Below are positions 9,246 to 18,585 of a stretch of DNA of 64,000 bases, one piece after another. The DNA is taken from positions 620,001 through 684,000 of the forward strand of contig JAFKGK010000003.1 of the NCBI GenBank assembly GCA_017307165.1, written 5' to 3'. Source of the stretch: Candidatus Melainabacteria bacterium. Lineage in GTDB: Bacteria > Cyanobacteriota > Vampirovibrionia > Obscuribacterales > Obscuribacteraceae. Both the position numbers and the translations under genes were made by a program. The notes beneath the pieces were generated by a model that worked only from the letters and a program-made list of their open reading frames with translations, did no database searches and was not told where the DNA came from. The stretch's first letter is position 1, and each line of letters begins with the position of its first letter.

Positions 9246-9269
9246 CCTGCTAGCAGGCAAGGGATTGCC
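9246..9269 (-). promoter_or_regulatory. Candidate rpsF leader element, two exclusive hairpins
   Basis: The palindrome CCTGCTAGCAGG (9246-9257) overlaps by two bases a second hairpin, GGCAA-loop-TTGCC (9256-9269). Both cannot form at once. It lies 27-50 bases upstream of rpsF. The known S6:S18 leader motif carries an unpaired CCG, which I do not clearly see, so the assignment is tentative. Confidence 0.35.
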
Positions 9270-9370
9270 TTCTAATGCAAAGGGCTCATAGTAGCATTTT
9301 CCCCATTGATATTGGCTCAAAGAGCCTTAGTATTACGAGAATGTAAGTACCGGGCACCTTGTCTTTGCGT

Positions 9371-9376
9371 TAGAAT
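9371..9376 (+). promoter_or_regulatory. Candidate -10 box placing the start site at the ATG
   Basis: TAGAAT (five of six consensus bases) ends six bases before the ATG at 9383. No ribosome binding site fits between it and the ATG. No good -35 box is visible at 16-18 bases. If used, the mRNA would begin at or next to the start codon. Confidence 0.35.
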
Positions 9377-9382
9377 CACTTT

Positions 9383-10309
9383 ATGAGAAAAATCTTTCCA
9401 AAATCGCTCTTCTTGCTTAGCCTGCTGTTATGCGGAGTCCAACTGTCGGCCTCTGCTCGCGAACAGTCGCAGATGCAACACCCCGATGGACCACCACCGA
9501 CAGGTCCTCTGGGCTCAGGCTTTTTTCAAAATAACGCTCCTGGAGGTGCCAGCAATGGCGGCATACCAGGTTTGATGCAGCAAGCAGCAATGGGCAATCG
9601 CAACAGTCTCATGACCAATCCTCTTGCTCGCAATGAGATGGTGCAACAAATATTGTCTACTCGAATACCAGTAGGGACAGTACTCACTGGGGTTTTGACC
9701 GAGGATATATCCAGTAAAAAGAGCGTACCAGGCGACCTCTTTTATATAGTACTGCCTGACGGATTTTATCTATCCGGACGTGAAGTGGTGCCAAGGCAGT
9801 CTATCGTCGTTGGCAAGATAGTCGGTGTCGTTGCTGCTGCCATGCACAAGAGAGGTGGTCAGCCCGGGCATGTAGAGTTGGGTCTGACTACTCTACAGTT
9901 TCCTGATGGTCGCAGCTGCAATTTTACCGGCAATATCGAACGCAATCCTGCACACGATATGAAGACCGCTCCGACAGTACGCAATGCTGCAATGAACATC
10001 GGTGACTACGGCAAGCAATTGACCTCGATGGTTGGATCGTTCGGATCAGGCTTCGGTTTTGTCAATGCCAGACGCAATCGCGGACGTGATCTCCTTTTAG
10101 AAAAAGGCGAGATGGTGCCGATCCGTGTCACGCGCTCTATCGATCTCACTCAAATGAGCCCACCTACGATCACGAGTCCTCCGGCAGCAATGGGCGCTCC
10201 TTCCGCCATGCAAAGCCCGCCTGCTCTTACGACACCGCCGCCGGCACCACCTGTGGTACCGACGGCGAATCCCGCGTTTCTACCTAAAGAATTACCCGAT
10301 CCCTTTTAG
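9383..10309 (+). CDS. Secreted protein of unknown function
   Basis: 308 aa. A clear signal peptide (basic start, hydrophobic LFLLSLLLCGV, cleavage likely after SASA). A Pro/Gly/Asn-rich spacer follows. The central region (about 95-210) has the pattern IPVGTVLTGVLTEDISSKKSVPGD, like the small beta-barrel domain seen in TrbI/VirB10-like and some surface proteins, where a cell-envelope anchor is suspected. The C-terminus (about 255-308) is Pro-rich and low in complexity. It is transcribed alone, divergently from rpsF. No Shine-Dalgarno sequence precedes the ATG. Function not assigned. Confidence 0.75.
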   Translation: MRKIFPKSLFLLSLLLCGVQLSASAREQSQMQHPDGPPPTGPLGSGFFQNNAPGGASNGGIPGLMQQAAMGNRNSLMTNPLARNEMVQQILSTRIPVGTVLTGVLTEDISSKKSVPGDLFYIVLPDGFYLSGREVVPRQSIVVGKIVGVVAAAMHKRGGQPGHVELGLTTLQFPDGRSCNFTGNIERNPAHDMKTAPTVRNAAMNIGDYGKQLTSMVGSFGSGFGFVNARRNRGRDLLLEKGEMVPIRVTRSIDLTQMSPPTITSPPAAMGAPSAMQSPPALTTPPPAPPVVPTANPAFLPKELPDPF

Positions 10310-10311
10310 AC

Positions 10312-11619
10312 TTATTCTTCGGTCTTGGGTGAGCTGTTTGTGCCACCGGATTTGTATTCGGCGAGATGTCTCCAGCCCTGGTGCAAGATCAGTTGATAAG
10401 CGTAGACCTGTTCCAGCCAGCGTCTTTCGCCTTCTGGCAGATCCGGTCTCTCCAGGCGGCGCTTGAGAGAGCCAGTGATCAGCCTGGTTTCTTCGATTGC
10501 TTTGCGATACGAGCGCACTGGCTTTTGCATCTGCGCCCATGGAGTCGGGTCCTGATGGCGAGGTTGGGCCGCCAGAGCAACGGCGCGTGCCTCTAGTCTT
10601 TCTTGCTTTTCGCGCTCGAGTCTTTCCTGTCTTTCTTGACGCTCCAGAGATCTATCGGATCTCTCCTGCCTTTCGGCTCTTTCCGGTCGCTCTGACCTTT
10701 CAGATTTTTCCGATCTTTCCGATCTTTCTGATCTTTCTGATCTTTCACGCTCGGGAGCCAGAGCAACAGCCTTATCATCTCCGCGCTGCTTGTTTAGCAC
10801 TTGTTGAGCGATGGGGTTTTCGATGACTTTTTTGTGTTTGTCTCCGCCTCTACGACGCTCTTTGCGCTTAGCGCGATAGCATTCGAGGCAGTCACGCAAT
10901 CTAGGATTCATGTGTTCAAAGGTCTTGCCACAAGTCTGGCAAGTCAACGAATGCTTGGATTTGTCACCATCTTCGCCTACATCGGCATCTTCGTCACCGT
11001 TTTCGTTTTCATCGCCGGTGGTATCAGAAGCTGGAGAATTCTCATCATCTGATTGCATTTCGTCAGCATCATCAGAGTGGCGGCTCTTGCGGGCCTTAAC
11101 CCGTCTGGCATCCAACGATTTGGCTTCGTTGTCTGATATTGATTCTTCTTCTTCGTCTTCTGCAGATTCTTGATCCTGGTCTACTTCCCTGGCGGCCTTG
11201 CCTTTTTTGCCTCTGAGAGCAGATTTGCCGCGCACCTTAGCCTTGCTACGAGCAGCTTTGGGAGTTTCTTCTTGTTCTTGGTCGTCTTGTTCGTCGATTT
11301 CGGCTTCAACGTCCTTGTCCTTGGCCTTGGCTTTGACTTTGGCCTTGGGTTTTGCTTTGGACGTCTTTGCGTCGCCCTTGCCCTGTCTCAATTCATCCAG
11401 ACTTTCGAGCACCTGAGGGTTAGTGAGACCGTCTTCTTTTAGTTTGCGGATCTCTTGCAATTCGATTAGGGCTTGTGCGGGCAAGACCTTGATACCGTTT
11501 TCGTCGGTTGCGGTATCTATATTGAACTCTTGAATGTAACGCCTGATCGTCACGCTAGTGACATTGAGATCCTTTGCCGCCTGGGCGATCTTGGTCCCCT
11601 CTACTTTACTGCGACTCAT
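10312..11619 (-). CDS. HTH/zinc-ribbon protein with charged SER-repeat region
   Basis: 435 aa. Residues 1-75 look like a MerR-type or IF2-N-type helix-turn-helix (TKIAQAAKDLNVTSVTIRRYIQEF). Residues 80-225 are highly charged and disordered, Lys/Ala-rich then Asp/Glu-rich. A four-cysteine ribbon follows (TCQTC ... DCLEC, CX2C-X14-CX2C). Next is a run of ERS/ERQ triplets (about 290-340) built on a 12-base DNA repeat, and a conserved-looking helical tail (RSYRKAIEETRLITGSLKRRLERP). The layout suggests a nucleic-acid-binding protein. Family and target are not recognised. It converges on the 9383 gene with 2 bases between stops. Confidence 0.75.
   Translation of the reverse strand: MSRSKVEGTKIAQAAKDLNVTSVTIRRYIQEFNIDTATDENGIKVLPAQALIELQEIRKLKEDGLTNPQVLESLDELRQGKGDAKTSKAKPKAKVKAKAKDKDVEAEIDEQDDQEQEETPKAARSKAKVRGKSALRGKKGKAAREVDQDQESAEDEEEESISDNEAKSLDARRVKARKSRHSDDADEMQSDDENSPASDTTGDENENGDEDADVGEDGDKSKHSLTCQTCGKTFEHMNPRLRDCLECYRAKRKERRRGGDKHKKVIENPIAQQVLNKQRGDDKAVALAPERERSERSERSERSEKSERSERPERAERQERSDRSLERQERQERLEREKQERLEARAVALAAQPRHQDPTPWAQMQKPVRSYRKAIEETRLITGSLKRRLERPDLPEGERRWLEQVYAYQLILHQGWRHLAEYKSGGTNSSPKTEE
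10625..10746 (-). repeat. Short tandem repeat encoding ERS/ERQ triplets
   Basis: Near-copies of a 6-12 base unit (GATCTTTC/CGATCTTTC on the plus strand) encode alternating Glu-Arg-Ser in the overlapping gene. Most copies differ at single bases. Length variation between strains would be expected. Confidence 0.7.
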
Positions 11620-11662
11620 TAAATGACCTTTGATTTATGTGAAATGTTGTTTGATTGATTGG

Positions 11663-11681
11663 CGAAAGCAGCAAGCTTTCG
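11663..11681 (-). other. Hairpin in the 11619-11794 spacer
   Basis: CGAAAGC-AGCAA-GCTTTCG forms a perfect 7-bp stem. No T-run follows on either strand, so it is probably a leader or processing structure between the hydrolase gene and the HTH/ribbon gene, not a terminator. Confidence 0.4.
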
Positions 11682-11793
11682 AGCCAGTGACGAAAACGAT
11701 TTAAATCCGTTTGCTTATAAGTTAACCCAAGACTGTTATTTACTTGAACGCAAGAGAGATTAAGTTTTGCTAATGCGCCGACTAAATCTTTGT

Positions 11794-13197
11794 CTAGGGC
11801 GCCAGGCGTTCCATATCGACTTTCTCGTATTTATATAAGTATTGAGGCTTACCACCCATTTGCGTGAGAGTAGTGGCATCGGGTCTCTTATGCACTGGAT
11901 AGGTCGTGAAAGGTCTGATGCCAGGAGGTTGCTGGATCAAGCCAGCCACGAGAGGCCAGGGCAGGCGATGCCCCATGTTAATGGTGACCAGGCCGGTTGT
12001 ATCAACAAGGCTGGCCTTGGGCCCAAAATCTTTGCTCAAAGCATTGTTGGCACTAAGCCAGGCTGTGATCTCCTGAGTTTCTCCATTGGGCATGCTTTGC
12101 TTTTCGCGATTGCGAGCTCTGTTGAGCAAAGTGTCAGAGGCATCTTTGGCAAATTGTGCAAAGGTGCTATTGGGATTTTGGTTGGCCTGGTTTGTGATCA
12201 GATTGGCCAGCATATCGCTGGCAGTGGAGCGTGCGCCACTGGCAAATCCGGGTCCGACTAGATTGCTTGCGATAGAGGCGGGGCCCTGTCTGACAGCAGT
12301 GCCGTTATCAGTGGGACGGCCCAATCTCGGCTCCTTGTGCAAGATCTGGCTAGTCAATAATGGCTGGTCTTGATCATTGGTAAAAATATAGACTCTCTGG
12401 CTCACCATGTTTTGCAGATCGTCTTTTTTTTGTTCTGCTGTGTGCATGTCCATGTCTGCACAAGAGAGAAAGATGTTTTGGAATGGCGGAGCCATGCCAG
12501 CATTTGCCTGCACCATCGCATACCAGAAGGCAAGTCGGCTGCCCATAGAATGAGCGATCAGGTCCATCTGCGCATTAGCGTTTTTTTCGAGTGCGAGTCG
12601 ATTGATGAGCATGCGAAATGGTTTTTCCGACCATTCCAGATTTGCTTCGTCACCAGTGTAGTCTGCAGTTATGCCGGGCGAAGGCCACGAAAACAGCAGG
12701 GGTAAAAGAGTGTTATCGTCAGCTCCCCGGCGTTTGCACTCGTCTATGAGCTCACCAAATTCGCAGGCAGCTTGCTGGAAGGTAATATCGTAGCCGTGTA
12801 CGTAAATGAGGATTTTGCCTCTAAAATTGCGCACACGATCAAAAAAAGTCGACTCGTTCATTGGTTCGAGGCGTCTAAAATCATTGGCTTTCCAGTCTGA
12901 GTCGCGCTTGGACATCACTTGTCGTAGTACCGTCCAATTAGCATTGTTTGGTGGTGATGTCAGAGCCGGGCCCATGTCAGGGCGCGAAAAGGCTATTTGG
13001 CCGTAATCGATGGATGAAAATGCCGAATTGCCGCCGAGGTCTAGATGTCTTTTGCCACCATATGTAGGGTTACTAGTCGTCGCCTCATTTAGGCGGGTGG
13101 TCGCATAATAAAGCCCAACCGATTGAGCCATGGCAGCATCGGCAGTGTCGATCGCGCAGGCAAAAGACAGCAAGAGGGCAAGACCAAATATTTTCAT
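11794..13197 (-). CDS. Exported alpha/beta hydrolase (DUF900-like)
   Basis: 467 aa with a signal peptide (MKIFGLALLLSFACAIDTADA). The domain at about 30-260 begins with YYATTRLNE, the phrase typical of DUF900-type hydrolases, then KILIYVHGYDITFQQAA for the oxyanion region and LIAHSMGSR with the nucleophile serine. The C-terminal 200 residues are less conserved and may bind a ligand or envelope component. Family members are esterase-like; the substrate is unknown. Its ATG overlaps the xerD stop by 4 bp (ATGA), so the two are translationally coupled, an odd pairing of a recombinase with an exported hydrolase. Confidence 0.85.
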   Translation of the reverse strand: MKIFGLALLLSFACAIDTADAAMAQSVGLYYATTRLNEATTSNPTYGGKRHLDLGGNSAFSSIDYGQIAFSRPDMGPALTSPPNNANWTVLRQVMSKRDSDWKANDFRRLEPMNESTFFDRVRNFRGKILIYVHGYDITFQQAACEFGELIDECKRRGADDNTLLPLLFSWPSPGITADYTGDEANLEWSEKPFRMLINRLALEKNANAQMDLIAHSMGSRLAFWYAMVQANAGMAPPFQNIFLSCADMDMHTAEQKKDDLQNMVSQRVYIFTNDQDQPLLTSQILHKEPRLGRPTDNGTAVRQGPASIASNLVGPGFASGARSTASDMLANLITNQANQNPNSTFAQFAKDASDTLLNRARNREKQSMPNGETQEITAWLSANNALSKDFGPKASLVDTTGLVTINMGHRLPWPLVAGLIQQPPGIRPFTTYPVHKRPDATTLTQMGGKPQYLYKYEKVDMERLAP

Positions 13198-14285
13198 ACG
13201 GAAAAATCCAGATTGAGGGCGGACTGGGCCTGGTTGTATGAAGTTTTGAGGTGTGCACGCGAAATGTGGGTGTAAAGTTGCGTGGTGACCAGGTTGGCGT
13301 GGCCCAAGAGTTCTTGGACTGCTCTGAGATCGGCTCCACCCTCTAATAGATGTGTTGCAAAACTATGTCTGAGCGTGTGTGGCGAGATGGACTTGTTGAT
13401 GCCGGCAGCCCGAGCCAATCTCTTGACAGTCTGCCATACTACGAGGCGTGAGAGCCGCTTACCGCTGTCGTCCTTAAAGACAGGCTCCATTTGGGGATTT
13501 TTGCTGCGCACCTGCTGGATCGGTCTGGTCTTGCGTGGTCTGCCTGCCTTCTTTTTTTGAGGCCGGGCGGAGACTGTGGATTCGGGCCTCTGTCTGCTAC
13601 TTTCGTCTAGATATGCCTGTACAGCCTCAATACAAGGTCGGCCCAATGGAACAATGCGCTCCTTGGAGCCTTTGCCGAAGCATTTGAGCGACCCATCTTT
13701 TAGATTGAGGCTACGCAGATTGAGCCCGACAAGCTCCGAAACGCGCAGACCTCCTCCATATAAAAGCTCTACTATTGCTTTTTCGCGAGCTGTAGTTGCA
13801 TGGCTGATGATTTTTTCTATTTCGTTAATCGACAAGACTTGTGGTAGTTTTTTTTGCCGTAATGGCGTCTCTAAGGTCTCAAGAGGGTTGAGGCCAATGG
13901 TGCCTCGCGCTGCTTGAAAGGCAAAATAACTCCTTAAACTGGCAATCAGGCGCACTATAGATGTGGGGCTATAGCTCTTGGCCTTGAGAGCTTGCATGTA
14001 GACGATGACATCACGCCTGGTGACTTTAAAAAGCTCTTTGATATCACGGCTCTTGAGATATCTATTAAAGGCCTCCAGATCTCTCTGGTAGGCCAGCACC
14101 GTATTTGGAGACAGACTGCGCTCAAGCTTGATGTGTGCAATATAGTCTAAGAGTGGCTTGTCGAGTGCCTGTGTGCCCTCGACAAGCGCGGCTGGACGTG
14201 TTTGCGTAGCATACGCTTGAGACGTCGACGGCCTCGCTGGACCAAACGGATTTGGTCCGGAAAAACTATTCAATTGCCCCTTCAT
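13194..14285 (-). CDS. xerD: XerD-type tyrosine recombinase with a basic insert
   Basis: Site-specific recombinase that would resolve chromosome dimers at dif. The SAM-like core-binding domain (LLDYIAHIKLERSLSPNTVLAY) is followed by the catalytic domain with all active residues. Counting from a GTG at 14300 these are R186, K210, H308, R311, H334 and Y343, matching E. coli XerD spacing except for about 26 extra residues between K and H. That insert contains KKAGRPRKTRP, an AT-hook-like GRP core. I prefer the ATG at 14285: a good promoter ends seven bases before it and no ribosome site exists for either start. It could be XerC rather than XerD; only one is in the window. Confidence 0.85.
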   Translation of the reverse strand: MKGQLNSFSGPNPFGPARPSTSQAYATQTRPAALVEGTQALDKPLLDYIAHIKLERSLSPNTVLAYQRDLEAFNRYLKSRDIKELFKVTRRDVIVYMQALKAKSYSPTSIVRLIASLRSYFAFQAARGTIGLNPLETLETPLRQKKLPQVLSINEIEKIISHATTAREKAIVELLYGGGLRVSELVGLNLRSLNLKDGSLKCFGKGSKERIVPLGRPCIEAVQAYLDESSRQRPESTVSARPQKKKAGRPRKTRPIQQVRSKNPQMEPVFKDDSGKRLSRLVVWQTVKRLARAAGINKSISPHTLRHSFATHLLEGGADLRAVQELLGHANLVTTQLYTHISRAHLKTSYNQAQSALNLDFSV

Positions 14286-14291
14286 GCGTAT

Positions 14292-14319
14292 ATCATACAC
14301 ATATAAGAGCTAATGGCAA
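14292..14319 (-). promoter_or_regulatory. xerD promoter, leaderless transcript predicted
   Basis: On the minus strand TTGCCA (14319-14314), a 16-base spacer, then TATGAT (14297-14292); both boxes match consensus at five of six positions. Transcription should start about 6-7 bases on, at the xerD ATG (14285). Confidence 0.6.
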
Positions 14320-14325
14320 GGCTTA

Positions 14326-17300
14326 TTAAAGACCCGGCACAGGGTGAGCGCTGGCGGCTTGTTTGTTGGGCAGCCATTTAAATGATTTTTCGATACTCTT
14401 AGTGACTAGCTTGGTGTCGGTGGCAGGTGCATTTACTTTAAAGGCAAAAGTCCTTGGTTTATCGGACGCTATGTCGCCGATAATAGGCAAAGGGGGCAGG
14501 TTTTCGAGCGTGCCAAAGGTCACCTGGTGCAAGAGCTTGGATACAGTAAAACTCCGGGATAGATCACCAAATGCGCCACCAAGCATCGACTTGGTCACCC
14601 GGGGGATAGTGCCCGCTATTTCCATCTCCATTTGATTGGTAGCAAGATTTTGCGTGCCGGCACCCCACATGCGCAAATCGTCCCCAGAATACCTCAGCTC
14701 CTGAATGTCCAGGACGCCTTTGTATATCTGATATTTGCTCCTGACCTCGTTAAATTCGCCAGAGCGGATAGGCACCACTGATTGGAGGAGATTGTTGAGG
14801 TTGAAGCCAAAGATGCCCTGCGAAAGTAAATTGGCCTGGGTCAGTTTTGTCTGTAATTGGCCAAATCTAGCGATCATGCCGTCTTTGATGACAAAGTCCC
14901 CTGAACCGGCCAGAGTGCTCACCATTGCTTTAGCATCATTGCCGGTGGCAGCCAGGTGCAATTGTCCGTCCATGGTGCCTGATATCTCGTTGCTTGCTCC
15001 AAGTAGCTTTTCTGCTAGTTCTTGCATATCGATCTTGCTCAAAAAAGCATTCATGCTTACTTGATGCTTTTCCATATCCATACCACCGTCCATTCGGACT
15101 AGGCCTCCGGCGATCCTGGCCGTCACGTCCCTTATTGCGACAAATGGCGGTCTGGCTGGTGCATCCGCAGGCAGGGCAACCTCATTGTTGTCTTGAGCAT
15201 GGACAAATAGGTGGCCGCCTATGTCTTTGATTTCCATGTCCTTTATTTTTATGCGACTTATATTTAGTCGAGCAGCGGTCAGTGCCTTGGGATTGTCACG
15301 CGCTAGATCGTCATCGGTTGCAGCAGTGCCCGATAGATCGGAGATATTAAAGTCCGGGTCGGATATGTGGTCCAGAGAAATCTTGCCAGTGAGCTTTGGT
15401 TGTCTCAATGGACCTTCGAGAGCAAAAAATCCATCCACGACTCCTGCCATTTTGCGAGTGTCCATAGTCGGATCGACAAGTCCTAATAGGATCTTGGCTG
15501 GTACTGGATTTGGTGAGAGCACAGTGAGAGAGATCGGCTGGTCCGGGTATTTTTGCCCCCACTGCCACTGCCCCTGAGCTGTGAGAGAAGCCGCTCCAAG
15601 ATGCAGATTTGTGCTTTTAAGATTGATGCCGTCCTCTTTGAGAGTCAAGGCACCATCCAGATTGATTTCTTCTTGTGGAGGCTGATTGAGGGTAAGGCCC
15701 GCAGCACTTATCTTGAGATCATTGGCGCTGTCGGCATGAGCCGAAAAAGACACCTGGTTGGTGTGCATATCGCCGTCGATCTTGGCTCTGATGCCGAGGG
15801 GACCATTGGATGAAATGGTAATTGATTTTGAGCCTCCGAAGGCCTCGGCCAGGGCAGGTATGAGATCAAAAAATTCTTGTGGGGCGATTTCGGCCTTGAG
15901 CTCGGTCTTCCAATTGGGATTTTTAGATTTGTATGCTCTCACGTAGCCATCTAACTCAAATTGTGTGGATCTCGCGTGACCGGAGAGATCCTGGATCAGA
16001 AGCTCGTCTTGAGAGGCGGCTACTATGCCCGAGATGCGCTCTAAAGGGATATTGAGGCGGGATACGACTGCACCGACCGAATAACAGCCCATGACTCCTT
16101 CGAGGTCAAAGTCATTTTTTTTGTTGGGGACTACTACCATATCGCCATATACTCGACCATGCAGGTTGCGGATCGAGTAAAACTTGAGCAGGTCCCAGTA
16201 TTGTTTGCGGACTGGAGCTGGCATGACCGTCGAGCCCAAATAATAGTCAATATCGGAAAGTTCGATGCCGTCTGTTTTTACATGCAGACGCTTGAGAGCC
16301 GCAGCACCGGTGACGTTGTCGATCCGCATCGAAGTAGTAAGGCGCAGACCGCGCGAGATGATGCCGACATCCTGCAATGTGACGTTGTCGTTTTCGTATA
16401 AAAATGAACCGGACACTGCTTTGAGCGAGCGCTTGAGTCCTGGGGGCCTGTATCTAATGTCCTCCGGGGCTGCGGACATGTAGATTTTGGGTTTCTTTGC
16501 ATTGCCTGAAAGCTTGATACTAAGCTCTTTAACGCGTCCAGTGAGATGGTTTTCGGTAATAGTCGGAAATTTGACATTGAGCAATTCCATTGTATTGCTC
16601 AGGTGAGAGAAGGCCAGGTTATTGCCAAAAAAGACCAGGTCCAGGTCTTGCCTGTCCGTGGTTACACCATCTATATTGCCGCCAAAAGTAAAACGGCCGC
16701 CGGTGCCCACCTTGCCATCGATGTTTTTTAGCACCAGTTTTTTGCCTAATATCTCGATCTGACCATTGATGCCATAGGCGTTGAGAGTGCGGTCAAATAG
16801 ACCTACTCCACCCTGCTTCAGATTGGATGCCATATTGACATTGAGGCCAGATTTGTTGTTTATCAGATGTCCCTTGGCTGAGACGATGCCCTGGATGGAG
16901 ATCTGCCTGTTTTTTATCTGGGGAAATTTTTTGTAGATTGCCTCTCTAGCTTGAGGATCATTGAGAGCTGCCGCCCAGGCCTTTTTGAGCGAGAGCTCGC
17001 TCAGATCAAAGTCTAGATCGGCAGAGTCCCTGAGCAAGTCGATCACGCCCTTGATCTTGAGGACAGAGTCGGGCATATTGAGCTGGCCATCCTTGATCAG
17101 GATGCGCCTGCCTGGTTGCATCTCAAAATGGCCTTTGATCGAGCTGTTTGAGGTTACTCCCAGCATCGCGGCATAGGGTGCTGCCCCAGGAGCGATCTGG
17201 GCGATGATTTCGTTGACAGGCAGATTGCCTGCCTCTAATTGGGTTAGATACTTGTACTTTTGTCCTTGTCCCATGGCCTTGAAGCTAAAAAACGCCTGGC

Positions 17301-18513
17301 CCGAGAGAGTCGCTGTCTTAATCAGTTTGTACGCATCTTTGGGATTGTCAAGCTTCACCTTGCTCAGATCGATGGTGCGAGTGATATTGGAGAGGTCCTT
17401 GATATTGCTCGCCAGGTCAATGTCGTAGCTCGACTCTTTGTCCTGCCAGTTTTTGAGTTTGCCATTAGTCTTGAGTTCGATTTGACCGACTTTAAAATTG
17501 AGGTCCTTCCAATCGACATTTTTTTCGGTGATCGCGATATTGCCGCTGGTGGCAAGGTTTTGAGTTTTGATGTCACCAAAGTCTTTTGATGAGATCAAAA
17601 GATCGGTGACTTTTGTATCGACCCTGGCTGCAAAGCCAGCTGTTAGCGTGCCAGATAATTGTGCTTCCAGTGATACCTGCCCTTTGACTTCGGGCAGGGC
17701 CTGCTTATTTGTCTTGTCTTCCTGGTTTAATGTTTTGATGAGATTCTGGTCTTCAGCAATGATGGTAGCCAGGTGTCTCAGAGATTTGACTCTAAGATCC
17801 TTGCCTGTCAGTTGCAATTTAAATTGAGTGTTTTGAAGAGTACCGTCGGGTGACTGGCCATAGCCGTCGAGGCGAACGTAGGCTGGAGTCTGCTTTGTAT
17901 CCTGATGCGGCAGAGTCATGGATAGGTAGAAAGGTAGATTGATATTGCGCCGCGGCCAATTGTACTTGACGTTGAGGTTTTGGATAGTAAAAGGCACGCG
18001 GGTAGCGGCTTTTTTGCTCTGATCCTGGATGTGCAATACGCCGGAGTCGACTTCGATTAGTTGGATCTCGATTTGATCATCCAATAGGTCTTCAAAGTTC
18101 CAGGCTCCTGGCTTGAGTTTGATGGCAAATATCTCCGGATGGTCGATCTGGAGATATTTGATTTTTAGCTGTCCGGCCAAAAGGTGCGTCATGGAGACAC
18201 CGAGATTGGTGCCTCTGGCGGTCATAAAAGGATCACCATCAAACTCGTCGATCTTCATCGAACGCGTCAAAAACTGCAGGCCATTGAGTCCGATGCGCCA
18301 GCGCAAGTGGCCGAGAAATACTTTGCGATGGAGCTGCTGGGTCAGGACCTCTTCTACTTTTGGTTTTGCCCAGTCCACGTCTAACGAGAGAGCTATGACG
18401 GCGAGCAGTAGCAGAGAGCCCAACCAACCCCAGATAAATTTGGAGATGAGCCATGATGGCCTGACGGTTTTGTCAGGGCTTGTGGTGCTATCTTTCTTTT
18501 GAGTCTCTAGCAA
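14326..18513 (-). CDS. Large AsmA/TamB-like envelope protein
   Basis: 1395 aa, TTG start at 18513 with GAGAAG upstream. One membrane helix near residues 28-45, after which the chain is a long series of amphipathic beta-strand repeats. Phrases such as LLAGQLKIKYLQIDHPEI near the start and the C-terminal segment with SGDFVIKDGMIARFGQLQTKLTQ and SGEFNEVRSKYQIYKGVLDIQEL are typical of AsmA-like proteins (YhdP/DUF3971-like). Related proteins span the periplasm and are linked to phospholipid transfer to the outer membrane, which supports a diderm cell. Single gene, ending 26 bases before the xerD promoter region. Confidence 0.85.
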   Translation of the reverse strand: MLETQKKDSTTSPDKTVRPSWLISKFIWGWLGSLLLLAVIALSLDVDWAKPKVEEVLTQQLHRKVFLGHLRWRIGLNGLQFLTRSMKIDEFDGDPFMTARGTNLGVSMTHLLAGQLKIKYLQIDHPEIFAIKLKPGAWNFEDLLDDQIEIQLIEVDSGVLHIQDQSKKAATRVPFTIQNLNVKYNWPRRNINLPFYLSMTLPHQDTKQTPAYVRLDGYGQSPDGTLQNTQFKLQLTGKDLRVKSLRHLATIIAEDQNLIKTLNQEDKTNKQALPEVKGQVSLEAQLSGTLTAGFAARVDTKVTDLLISSKDFGDIKTQNLATSGNIAITEKNVDWKDLNFKVGQIELKTNGKLKNWQDKESSYDIDLASNIKDLSNITRTIDLSKVKLDNPKDAYKLIKTATLSGQAFFSFKAMGQGQKYKYLTQLEAGNLPVNEIIAQIAPGAAPYAAMLGVTSNSSIKGHFEMQPGRRILIKDGQLNMPDSVLKIKGVIDLLRDSADLDFDLSELSLKKAWAAALNDPQAREAIYKKFPQIKNRQISIQGIVSAKGHLINNKSGLNVNMASNLKQGGVGLFDRTLNAYGINGQIEILGKKLVLKNIDGKVGTGGRFTFGGNIDGVTTDRQDLDLVFFGNNLAFSHLSNTMELLNVKFPTITENHLTGRVKELSIKLSGNAKKPKIYMSAAPEDIRYRPPGLKRSLKAVSGSFLYENDNVTLQDVGIISRGLRLTTSMRIDNVTGAAALKRLHVKTDGIELSDIDYYLGSTVMPAPVRKQYWDLLKFYSIRNLHGRVYGDMVVVPNKKNDFDLEGVMGCYSVGAVVSRLNIPLERISGIVAASQDELLIQDLSGHARSTQFELDGYVRAYKSKNPNWKTELKAEIAPQEFFDLIPALAEAFGGSKSITISSNGPLGIRAKIDGDMHTNQVSFSAHADSANDLKISAAGLTLNQPPQEEINLDGALTLKEDGINLKSTNLHLGAASLTAQGQWQWGQKYPDQPISLTVLSPNPVPAKILLGLVDPTMDTRKMAGVVDGFFALEGPLRQPKLTGKISLDHISDPDFNISDLSGTAATDDDLARDNPKALTAARLNISRIKIKDMEIKDIGGHLFVHAQDNNEVALPADAPARPPFVAIRDVTARIAGGLVRMDGGMDMEKHQVSMNAFLSKIDMQELAEKLLGASNEISGTMDGQLHLAATGNDAKAMVSTLAGSGDFVIKDGMIARFGQLQTKLTQANLLSQGIFGFNLNNLLQSVVPIRSGEFNEVRSKYQIYKGVLDIQELRYSGDDLRMWGAGTQNLATNQMEMEIAGTIPRVTKSMLGGAFGDLSRSFTVSKLLHQVTFGTLENLPPLPIIGDIASDKPRTFAFKVNAPATDTKLVTKSIEKSFKWLPNKQAASAHPVPGL

Positions 18514-18585
18514 TGGCTTCTCGTTATCCGCTGCATCTTCGACCCATTAGTTTAGGGCCAATTCCATTCAAAAAGGTCTCTTTCC

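Noticed and set aside
13194..14285. Integrase of a mobile element
   Set aside because: The XerD-like protein has chromosomal Xer residue spacing and no neighbouring excisionase, attachment repeats or cargo.
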